NCBI RefSeq assembly: GCF_900626285.1 | Contig: NZ_LR131147.1 | Location: 1,005,973-1,069,972 of the forward strand | Length of the DNA: 64,000 nucleotides | From: Intestinimonas massiliensis (ex Afouda et al. 2020) | GTDB taxonomy: Bacteria; Bacillota; Clostridia; Oscillospirales; Oscillospiraceae | Direction of reading: 5' to 3' | In this document: one piece after another, positions 57,290-64,000 of the stretch | Layout: each line of letters begins with the position of its first letter | Position numbering within the stretch: position 1 is the stretch's first letter | Notes under the pieces: generated by a model | Database searches by the model: none | The model's input: only the letters and a program-made list of their open reading frames with translations | Told to the model about the DNA's origin: nothing | Made by a program: the position numbers and the translations under genes

Positions 57290-59980
57290 TTACCCGCCGG
57301 CCGGCACATAGGGCTCTTCCGACGGGCCCGACGTCGGGGACGCGCTGGGCGTCTGGGTGGGGTCTGTAGTCGGCTGCGTGGTCTCGCCGCCCGGGGTCTC
57401 TACGGGCGGCAGATTATAGTCGGGATAGGTGGTCTCATCCGCCGGGTCGAAGCCGGGCCACTGCTCCTGTGTGGGCCAGGTGGAGGGATCATACCGGTTG
57501 AAGGAATAGGGATCGTACTCCGCCGGCGGGGCCACAGCCTGGGTGGTGTGGACCGTGCAGGTGCCCTGAGCCTCCAGGAAGCTGTACAGGTAGCTGCTGT
57601 CCCGGGCGACGGCACCTCCCACACTCTCCCGGGCATAGTCCAGGATGCCGATGGTCTTGACCGTGCCCTCGGTGATGCCCAGGGCCGCATTGGCCTCCCG
57701 GGGACAGTACTCCCCGGCCAGATGGTACAGGCCGGAGATGGCCGTCCCATCGGAGCCCAGCACCGGGCAGGCGGTACACACCTCTACCTCCTTGTGCAGG
57801 CCGCAGCGCTCGGTGGGGATGTCATCCTCAAACAGCGTGACGCTGATGACCCGGCTACCCCGGGGATCGGCGGCACAGGCCTCGGTGGCCAGCAGGCCGC
57901 TGTCCTGACAGATCTGCACCGTCTTGGTGCCGCCGGGCTGGGTGAAGTTTTTGTTCTCCAGTCCCTCGTGGATGGGCGCCATCACCTTTTTCCACATGCT
58001 GACCGCCGGGTTGGGGCTGCTCTGCACCCGCTCTGGGTTCTTGTAGCCCACCCAGACTGCGGCGGTGTAGTAGGGCGTATAGCCCACGAACCACTTGTCG
58101 TTGCTGGAGGTGGTGGTACCGGTCTTGCCGGCCACCGTCATACCGGAGAGCTGGGCTCCGGTACCGGTAGCGCCGCTGTACTTGCCGTTGACCACGTTCT
58201 TCAGCAGCTCATTCACATACCAGGTGGTCTTGGTGGACAGAACGGCCTCCGGCTCGTCATCGGTGTTGTCCAGAAGGACCTCCTCTTTGCCGTCCACCTC
58301 GCGGGTGACCTTGGTGTAGGTCTTGGGCTCGATATACAGGCCGTCCCGGGGGAATACCGAGTAGGCGGCCGCCATGTCCATGACGCTGACGCCGCTGGTC
58401 AGACCGCCCAGGGCCAGCTGGCTGGTGCCGTAGTCGTTCTTGACCTCGCCGCCGGCCACCAGCTCCTCCACCAGATCGATATGGAAGTTATCCTGCATGA
58501 ACTGGAAGGAGGTCTCCACACCCAGCGCTTCCAGCGTCCGTACCGCCACCGGGTTGGAGGAGACGGCGATGGCCGGGGCCAGGTTCATCAGGCCCTTATA
58601 GTGGGAGTAGGAGTTGACGGGCCAGGCCTTGCCGCTGTAGACCTGCACCGGGTAGTCGTCAAAGGCGGAGGCAGGGGTGATGATTCCGTACTCCAAAGCC
58701 GGGGCATACACCGACAGGGGCTTGATGGAGGAGCCGGGCTGCCGGGTGGTGCCGCTGGCCATATTGAGCAGCAGGTTGCCCTCCTTCTCACCCAAAGCGC
58801 CCGCCAGGCCCACCACGTTGCCGTCCGGGTCAATGATGACGATGGCCGACTGGATCTCCTGACCGCTCTTTGACACCAGATCCAGGCTGCTGCGGTCGTA
58901 ATAGACAGATTCCACCACCGACTGGACCTTCGGGTCCACACAGGCGTAAATCTTCAGGCCGCCGGAGAGCACCATGTCCTCCGCCACCTGCTCGGAGTAC
59001 CCGTATTTCTCGATCAGATCCTCAATGACGTCGGAGATGACCTGCTCGTCGTACCAGTTGTAGATGGTGGAGGGCTTCTGCTCGTCCTGTCCCCGGACAA
59101 AGTTCAGCTCTTCCGCCACCGCCTCATCATACTCCTCCTGGCTGATCATCCCCAGGTCCAGCATCTTCCACAGCACCAGTTCCTGCCGCTGCTTGTTCCG
59201 CTCCCGGCCGGTGGTGACCTCCCCGTCGGCGTTGGTCATGCGCACGGTGGAATAGGGGCCGTAAATCGTGGGGTTGTTGGTAATGGAGATGAGGCTGGCG
59301 CTCTCGGCCAGGGTCAGTTCCGACACGTCCTTGCCGAAGTAGTTCTCCGCAGCGGTGGCCACACCGTTGCAGCCGTCGCCCAGATAGATATAGTTGAGAT
59401 ACCACTCCAGGATCTGATCCTTGGAGTAGGTGGCGTCAAAGTCCAGGGCCCGGAAAATCTCCAGGATCTTCCGCTTCACCGTCACGTCGTCATACTGGGT
59501 GAAGTTCTTGATGAACTGCTGGGTGATGGTGGAACCGCCCTGGATGTCCCCGCCGGTGAACATGAGCAGCACGCCCTTCAGGGTGCGCTTCCAGCTGACG
59601 CCATTGTGCTTGTAGAAGTTCTCATCCTCAATGGCGATGGTAGCCTGCTGCAGGGACTTCGGGATCTGATCCAAAGTCACCAGCTTCCGATTCTCGCTGC
59701 CGTGAAGGGACAGGTGCTCCGCATATTCCCCGGTCTCCGAATCCTTATAATAAATGGTGCTGGTCTCGTTCATGACGATATTGGCGTCCACATGGGCCTG
59801 GGGCAGGATCACCGTGCGGATATAATTGGCCGCGAAGCAGGCCAGGATCACCGAAGTGATCACGCCGATCAACAGAATGGTCCCCACTACCTTCCCGATA
59901 GTGGAACATACCACGGCGGCCGTGGAGGGCCGCTTCCGCCGTCGCTCGGGACGTGGGTTCTGATTGCTGGTTGCTGACAA
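57290..59980 (-). CDS. Class A penicillin-binding protein (PBP1A-like)
   Basis: The 896-residue protein has an N-terminal membrane anchor (about 27-53), a GT51 transglycosylase domain (E-D-E-N-F-Y-K-H-N-G near 115 and Q-G-G-S-T-I-T-Q-Q) and a transpeptidase domain with S-S-I-K near 416, S-S-N near 475 and K-T-G-T near 617. Both activities should be intact, so it polymerises and crosslinks peptidoglycan. The C-terminal 90 residues are a low-complexity tail rich in P, T and Y. It is monocistronic. Confidence 0.96.
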   Translation of the reverse strand: MSATSNQNPRPERRRKRPSTAAVVCSTIGKVVGTILLIGVITSVILACFAANYIRTVILPQAHVDANIVMNETSTIYYKDSETGEYAEHLSLHGSENRKLVTLDQIPKSLQQATIAIEDENFYKHNGVSWKRTLKGVLLMFTGGDIQGGSTITQQFIKNFTQYDDVTVKRKILEIFRALDFDATYSKDQILEWYLNYIYLGDGCNGVATAAENYFGKDVSELTLAESASLISITNNPTIYGPYSTVRMTNADGEVTTGRERNKQRQELVLWKMLDLGMISQEEYDEAVAEELNFVRGQDEQKPSTIYNWYDEQVISDVIEDLIEKYGYSEQVAEDMVLSGGLKIYACVDPKVQSVVESVYYDRSSLDLVSKSGQEIQSAIVIIDPDGNVVGLAGALGEKEGNLLLNMASGTTRQPGSSIKPLSVYAPALEYGIITPASAFDDYPVQVYSGKAWPVNSYSHYKGLMNLAPAIAVSSNPVAVRTLEALGVETSFQFMQDNFHIDLVEELVAGGEVKNDYGTSQLALGGLTSGVSVMDMAAAYSVFPRDGLYIEPKTYTKVTREVDGKEEVLLDNTDDEPEAVLSTKTTWYVNELLKNVVNGKYSGATGTGAQLSGMTVAGKTGTTTSSNDKWFVGYTPYYTAAVWVGYKNPERVQSSPNPAVSMWKKVMAPIHEGLENKNFTQPGGTKTVQICQDSGLLATEACAADPRGSRVISVTLFEDDIPTERCGLHKEVEVCTACPVLGSDGTAISGLYHLAGEYCPREANAALGITEGTVKTIGILDYARESVGGAVARDSSYLYSFLEAQGTCTVHTTQAVAPPAEYDPYSFNRYDPSTWPTQEQWPGFDPADETTYPDYNLPPVETPGGETTQPTTDPTQTPSASPTSGPSEEPYVPAGG

Positions 59981-60188
59981 AATGACACCTCCGTTATTCA
60001 GGTGGAACAGTCAAAGGGTACAAATTAACAGGATATATTATAACACATTCCGCCTCATTGTCCACCCTACGCGCTTCCTGTTTTTCCACATTTTGTTGCA
60101 GGTAAAAATTTGGCTCGTCTCACTCTTGCATTTTTGGGCCGCGCAGGATACAATAATAGACGAAGAAAAGGAAGGTATGGTGCCCGAT

Positions 60189-60500
60189 ATGAGTGAAGAA
60201 TTTGGCCCCGATTTCATCACCGTTACCGATGAGGACGGCAATGAATTTGAGCTGGAGCATCTGGACACACTGGAGTACAACGGACAGACCTACATGGCCT
60301 TCTTCCCCGCCGTCCAGGGCGAGGAGGGCGACAAGGTCCAGGACGTGGACCTTGTCGATGAGGAGTACGGTCTGATCATTCTCAAGGCGATCACCGTGGA
60401 CGGTGAGGAGCAGCTCTCCACTCTGGACAGCGAGGAGGAGCTGGAACTGGTCTACCAGCAGTTTATGGAAGCGCTGTTCGCCGACGAAGAGGACAACTGA
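60189..60500 (+). CDS. DUF1292 protein
   Basis: The 103-residue acidic protein has the DUF1292 pattern: T-D-E-D-G-N-E-F-E-L-E, Y-N-G-Q-T-Y-M-A-F-F-P and a late E-Y-G-L-I-I-L-K. The family is common in Firmicutes and of unknown function. ATG at 60177 is too close to the AAGGAAGG site, so 60189 is preferred, though its spacing is a little long. The probable 6S RNA follows directly. Confidence 0.9.
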   Translation: MSEEFGPDFITVTDEDGNEFELEHLDTLEYNGQTYMAFFPAVQGEEGDKVQDVDLVDEEYGLIILKAITVDGEEQLSTLDSEEELELVYQQFMEALFADEEDN

Positions 60501-60732
60501 AACACGATTCCTGCTCGGTGCGTGACGGGTTTTATTTAAACCCACATCTCTGAAACGGGATGCCCCACTCATGGCGTGGACTGCAGGCCTCCCGGCGCCC
60601 CCCGAGGGCGGCTGGAAGTTGGAAGCAACGAAGCGCCATGGAGGCAACCCACCTGCCATTTTGTGCAGGTTTTAAATGGATCCGCACGGCCACAGCGGGG
60701 CCCCCACGAAACTTAGTTTCGTGGGGTTTTTT
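60500..60732 (+). ncRNA. ssrS: Probable 6S RNA (SsrS)
   Basis: The DNA after the DUF1292 stop is non-coding and folds as one long irregular hairpin of about 190 bases. A closing stem pairs CCTGCT (60510-60515) with AGCGGG (60694-60699), then GTGCG with CGCAC. An internal open region is followed by ATGGCG/CGCCAT and a GC-rich apical stem around 60600. This is the size and shape of 6S RNA, which blocks the housekeeping RNA polymerase. A strong terminator ends it. I rely on shape and context; no covariance search was possible. Confidence 0.55.
60702..60732 (+). terminator. Terminator of the structured RNA
   Basis: CCCCACGAAAC and GTTTCGTGGGG pair around TTA, followed by six T. Confidence 0.93.
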
Positions 60733-60772
60733 CTTTTTAAAACTGAACAAAGTGTAAAAACTGTTTTTAGAC

Positions 60773-60801
60773 TTGAAAGCGGGGAAAAATTCCGATATAA
60801 T
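60773..60801 (+). promoter_or_regulatory. Promoter of the foldase gene
   Basis: TTGAAA (60773-60778) and TATAAT (60796-60801) are 17 bases apart. The leader then has a small hairpin, GTTCC..CTGC with GCAG..GGAAC around TTCG (60818-60839), before the GAGAGGA ribosome site. Confidence 0.85.
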
Positions 60802-60865
60802 AGTTCACTGTCTATAGGTTCCCCTGCTTCGGCAGGAACATTTATCGAGAGGACTGAAGCTATCA

Positions 60866-62476
60866 ATGAGCGCATCCAGAGAAAAAAAGCAGCGCCAGGG
60901 CGACCTTGCTCAGGGCCTGACCCAGAAGCAGCGCCAGGAGCTGAAGGAGCAGCAGGCAGCCAAGCGCAAGGCTGTTCTTTACACCGTCATCGGCGTGATT
61001 GTCGCCGTGCTGGTGGTGATTCTGCTGGTGTGGCATTCCGGCATGTTCCAGCGCCGCGCCACCGCCCTGAGCGTGGACGGACGGAATTACAACGTCAACG
61101 ATGTGGAATACTATTTCCGCAGCGCACTGGTAAATGAGTATTATATGGGGTACTACACCACCGGCTCCCCTGCCTTTGATCCCTCCGGCGACCTGCGCAC
61201 CCAGTATGTGGACGCGGACCAGACCCAGAGCTACTATGACTACTTCCTGGAGCAGGCTACCTCCCAGCTGACCCAGGTGGCTGCTCTGGAGAATGCCGCC
61301 GCGGACGAGGGCTATACCCTCAGCGACGAGGACAAGGCCTCTGTGGAGACGGAGATCGACTCCACGAGAACCTCCGCCGAGCAAAACGGCTATCCCAACC
61401 TGGAGAGCTATCTGAAGGCCAACTATGGCAAGTATATGACCGTGGGCGCCTACCGGACCTGCCTGGAGCGGGCCGCCCTGGTCAGCAGCTACCAGGCCGC
61501 CTACTCCGACAAGCAGGAGGTCACCGACCAGGATCTGGACACCTACTATGAGGAGAATGCCGACACCCTGGACAGCTACGACTACCGCTATATCTTCATC
61601 GACGGCTCCGCCCCTGAGACCACCGATGCCGACGGCAACACTGTGGAGGCCACCGACGAGGAGAAGGCCACCGCCATGCAGGCCGCCGAAGCCAAGGCCA
61701 ACGAGTTTGCCGACGCGGTGAAGGCCGCTGACGACAAGGAGGCCGCTTTCATTGAGCTGGCTCCCGACTATGTGTCCGAGAGCAGCAAGGACTCCTATGC
61801 CGACGATCCCGACCGCTCCCTGAGCACCGGCGTGGTGGGCAGCAGCCTGTCCTCCACCTACGGCAGCTGGCTCAAGGACGCCAGCCGCACCGCCGGCGAC
61901 GTGACCGTGGTGGAGGGCTCCGAGAGCTACTATGTGGTGCTCTTCCTGGACCGCTACCGCAATGAGGATCCCACCGCCGATATCCGGGAGATCTTCGTGA
62001 AGGCTGAGCTGACCCAGGAGGACGACACCTCCACCGAGGATGTGGACGAGTCCACCGTGCCCACCCAGGAGGCTCTGGACGCCGCCAAGACCGAGGCCGA
62101 GGACCTGCTGAGCCAGTGGGAGTCCAGCGACAAGACCGCCGAGTCCTTCGGCGCCCTGGCCGAGGCCAACTCTGACGACAGCACCGCCTCCAACGGCGGT
62201 CTGAGCGAGGCGGTCACCCGGGGCAGCCAGTTCGACGAACTGGACGCCTGGATCTTTGATGAGGCCCGCCAGAGCGGCGACACCACCGTGCTGGAGGACA
62301 CCACCGACGGCGCTCAGGGCTGGCGTGTGGTCTACTTCCAGGACTGGAACAACCCGGTGTGGAAGAACACCGCCGACAGCTCCATCCGCAGCCAGCGGGT
62401 CAGCGACTGGCTCACCAGTCTGACCGAGGGCCTGGAGGCCACCCAGGGCAGCGGTATCAAGTACGTGAACGAATAA
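60866..62476 (+). CDS. Membrane-anchored parvulin-type peptidyl-prolyl isomerase/foldase
   Basis: The 536-residue protein has a cytoplasmic basic head, one membrane helix at about 36-56, a SurA_N-like helical domain and a C-terminal region with a parvulin-like part (A-D-I-R-E-I-F-V-K-A-E, A-L-A-E-A-N-S-D-D-S, N-G-G-L). It is a PrsA-like foldase of the outer membrane face without a lipobox; it should help exported proteins to fold. It is strongly acidic and rich in D, S, T and Y. The transcript begins at a strong promoter and ends at a good terminator. Confidence 0.87.
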   Translation: MSASREKKQRQGDLAQGLTQKQRQELKEQQAAKRKAVLYTVIGVIVAVLVVILLVWHSGMFQRRATALSVDGRNYNVNDVEYYFRSALVNEYYMGYYTTGSPAFDPSGDLRTQYVDADQTQSYYDYFLEQATSQLTQVAALENAAADEGYTLSDEDKASVETEIDSTRTSAEQNGYPNLESYLKANYGKYMTVGAYRTCLERAALVSSYQAAYSDKQEVTDQDLDTYYEENADTLDSYDYRYIFIDGSAPETTDADGNTVEATDEEKATAMQAAEAKANEFADAVKAADDKEAAFIELAPDYVSESSKDSYADDPDRSLSTGVVGSSLSSTYGSWLKDASRTAGDVTVVEGSESYYVVLFLDRYRNEDPTADIREIFVKAELTQEDDTSTEDVDESTVPTQEALDAAKTEAEDLLSQWESSDKTAESFGALAEANSDDSTASNGGLSEAVTRGSQFDELDAWIFDEARQSGDTTVLEDTTDGAQGWRVVYFQDWNNPVWKNTADSSIRSQRVSDWLTSLTEGLEATQGSGIKYVNE

Positions 62477-62490
62477 AATTTGCACGAGCA

Positions 62491-62521
62491 GGGCCTGCCG
62501 CATAGCGCGGCAGGCCCTTTT
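62491..62521 (+). terminator. Terminator after the foldase gene
   Basis: GGGCCTGCCGC and GCGGCAGGCCC pair around a short loop, followed by TTTT. Confidence 0.92.
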
Positions 62522-62535
62522 CAAAAGGAGTATGT

Positions 62536-63252
62536 ATGGACGAGCGATTTTTGAGAACGGAGATGCTGCTTGGGGCCGCCGCCATGGAAAAACTGGCCGC
62601 CAGCCACGTAGCGGTGTTCGGTCTGGGGGGAGTGGGCAGCTGGTGCGCTGAGGCCCTGGCCCGCTCCGGAGTTGGGGCCCTCACCCTGGTGGACCACGAC
62701 GAGGTGGGGCTTACCAATCTGAACCGGCAGGTGGAGGCCACCGTATCTACCCTGGGAAAACCCAAGGCACAGGCAATGGCTGACCGCATCGCCGACATCA
62801 ATCCGGATTGCCATACCACGGTGCGTGTGGAAAAATATGAGGCGGACAACCGGGAATCCTTCTTCGCCGTCCGGTACGACTATGTGGTGGACTGCATCGA
62901 CCTAGTATCCTGCAAACTGGACCTGATTGAGACGGCCCTGAGCCGCGGCATTCCCATTCTCTCCGCCCTGGGCACCGGCAACAAGCTGGACCCCTCCCAG
63001 TTCCGCATCGGGGACATCTCCAAGACCGAGGGCTGCCCTCTGGCCCGGGTGGTGCGCAAGGAGCTGCGCGCCAGGGGCATCCAGCACCACCGGGTGCTGT
63101 GGTCTCCGGAGCTGCCCCGTCAGGCGGAGCAGCGGGAGGCGCCCCCGCCCGGCCGCCGTTCCGTCCCCGGCAGCGTGGCCTGGGTGCCTCCGGTGGCCGG
63201 CCTGATGATGGCGGGGGACGTGATCTGCTCCCTCACTGGCATAAATAAATAA
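62536..63252 (+). CDS. tcdA: tRNA threonylcarbamoyladenosine dehydratase
   Basis: The 238-residue protein is a ThiF/E1-like ATPase of the TcdA group: V-F-G-L-G-G-V-G-S-W near residue 30 (ATP site), N-L-N-R-Q near 58, and V-D-C-I-D near 115. It uses ATP to cyclise t6A37 in tRNAs to ct6A. It is of full length (E. coli TcdA has about 270 residues). AAGGAG precedes the ATG. Confidence 0.93.
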   Translation: MDERFLRTEMLLGAAAMEKLAASHVAVFGLGGVGSWCAEALARSGVGALTLVDHDEVGLTNLNRQVEATVSTLGKPKAQAMADRIADINPDCHTTVRVEKYEADNRESFFAVRYDYVVDCIDLVSCKLDLIETALSRGIPILSALGTGNKLDPSQFRIGDISKTEGCPLARVVRKELRARGIQHHRVLWSPELPRQAEQREAPPPGRRSVPGSVAWVPPVAGLMMAGDVICSLTGINK

Positions 63253-63263
63253 GAGTATAAAAA

Positions 63264-63307
63264 CATCCCTCCGCCGGCAGACTAAGGCCAACGGAGGGAT
63301 GCTTTTT
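63264..63307 (+). terminator. Hairpin overlapping the ribosome site of the next gene
   Basis: CATCCCTCCG and CGGAGGGATG pair over an 18-base loop, followed by CTTTTT. The right arm contains the GGAGG of the TauE/SafE gene, so termination and translation of that gene share one element. Confidence 0.75.
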
Positions 63308-63674
63308 GAAACGACCGGAATACGGATGGCTCCGTCCCGCCCTGGCCGGGGCGGCGGCGGGGCTGGTCAACGGCTTCTTCGGGGGAGGCGGAGGCATGGT
63401 CCTGGTGCCGCTGCTGGCGGGGTGGTGCGGGCTGGGCCAGCGAAAGGCCTTTGCCACCTCGGTGGCTGTCATTCTCCCCCTGTGCGTCCTGTCCGCCGCC
63501 ATCTACCTGTTCCGGGGCGGCGTGGAGCTGCTGCCCGCCCTGCCCTACCTGGCGGGGGGCCTGCTGGGAGGGCTGCTGGGGGGAAAGCTGTTCAAGGGCC
63601 TGAACATGACTTGGCTGCGGAGGGGTTTCGCCCTGCTCATCCTCTACGGCGGCGGAAAGGCCCTGCTGGGATGA
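63306..63674 (+). CDS. Half-size TauE/SafE permease, first partner
   Basis: The 122-residue protein has four membrane segments and the first-half TauE/SafE signature G-L-V-N-G-F-F-G-G-G-G-G-M. Full members of this sulfite/organosulfonate exporter family are about 250 residues with two such halves; this is one half only. It starts with TTG behind GGAGG and overlaps the next gene by four bases. Two half-length proteins would need to pair to form a working permease. Confidence 0.85.
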   Translation: MKRPEYGWLRPALAGAAAGLVNGFFGGGGGMVLVPLLAGWCGLGQRKAFATSVAVILPLCVLSAAIYLFRGGVELLPALPYLAGGLLGGLLGGKLFKGLNMTWLRRGFALLILYGGGKALLG

Positions 63675-64000
63675 CCGGCTGGCTCCTTCCCCTGCTGGCC
63701 GGCGCCGTCACCGGCATTCTGTCCGGCTTCGGCGTAGGGGGCGGCACCCTGCTGCTCATCTACCTCACCGCCTTCGCCGGCCTGCCCCAGAACCAGGCCC
63801 AGGGCATCAACCTGCTCTACTTTCTCCCCGCCGCCGCCGCGTCCCTCCCCGCCCACGCCAAAAACGGGTTTCTGGAAAAGTCCGTCCTCCTCCCTGCCAT
63901 CGCCGCCGGACTGGCCTGCGCCGCCCTGGGGGCCTGGGGCGCCACCGGCCTGGACACTGGGCTGCTGCGGCGGTGCTTCGGCGGGTTCCTTATCCTGATC
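63671..64000 (+). CDS. Half-size TauE/SafE permease, second partner (cut by window end)
   Basis: The frame starts at ATG 63671, overlapping the preceding stop, and runs past the end of the window; 110 residues are visible. It repeats the TauE/SafE pattern with G-I-L-S-G-F-G-V-G-G-G and about four membrane segments. About 10-15 further residues would make it the same size as its neighbour; whether it is longer cannot be seen here. Confidence 0.85.
   Translation, partial: MTGWLLPLLAGAVTGILSGFGVGGGTLLLIYLTAFAGLPQNQAQGINLLYFLPAAAASLPAHAKNGFLEKSVLLPAIAAGLACAALGAWGATGLDTGLLRRCFGGFLILI

Overview
The window looks like a chromosomal segment of a gut-type member of the Clostridia, most likely Oscillospiraceae (Flavonifractor/Lawsonibacter/Intestinimonas-like). 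This is inferred from the GC-rich core with Firmicutes-style AGGAGG ribosome sites, a YtvI-type permease, YerC, a DUF1292 protein, GldG/DUF4340-type ABC genes and many short-loop terminators. No species can be named from the sequence alone.

Positions 1 to about 31,000 are accessory DNA. From the left they hold an esterase; a PLD-DUF3427 helicase; a complete Wadjet type I system (jetABCD); and, read on from jetD in the same direction, a Nudix hydrolase, a MazG-like pyrophosphohydrolase, a DUF6998/PD-(D/E)XK-like protein and a nuclease-helicase. A GDSL hydrolase and a rhodanese lipoprotein follow. Facing them is a two-gene operon with a homologue of the eukaryotic-type, two-barrel RNA-dependent RNA polymerase (catalytic D-Y-D-G-D) and a 289-residue protein I do not recognise. 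Next comes the backbone of a mobilizable element: excisionase-like protein, winged-helix protein, candidate oriT, ribbon-helix-helix-like protein, MobP-type relaxase with Sel1 repeats, and two tandem tyrosine recombinases. A second copy of the last integrase's 3' end lies about 1.1 kb further on, with an alpha/beta hydrolase between the copies. A CAT-like acetyltransferase, a 3-methyladenine glycosylase and an ECF sigma/anti-sigma pair fill the space up to a tRNA-Pro gene whose 3' end faces the island.

From about 31,100 to 64,000 the content is core-like: LysR regulator, purA, yerC, a methyltransferase, hslO, five tRNAs (Val, Asp, Phe, Gly, Cys), a second ECF sigma/anti-sigma pair, AIM24, an HD protein, a Na/Pi cotransporter with PhoU domain, a large membrane-anchored protein of unknown function, and an AGCS amino-acid carrier. 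A histidine kinase/response regulator pair follows, then a lipoprotein and a GldA/F/G-DUF4340 ABC operon that the pair may control. The end holds aspartokinase, homoserine dehydrogenase and an ACT protein (threonine/methionine branch), a YtvI permease, a class A penicillin-binding protein, a DUF1292 protein, a probable 6S RNA, a parvulin-type foldase, TcdA, and two half-size TauE/SafE genes, the second cut by the window end.

The most interesting part is 1,695-20,077. Two separate nucleic-acid-directed modules, an extended Wadjet operon and an RdRP operon, sit head-on as cargo of one mobilizable element. The RdRP pair is the best candidate for an undescribed system. Its defence role is inferred only from its neighbours; the polymerase family call rests on several conserved motifs in the right order.
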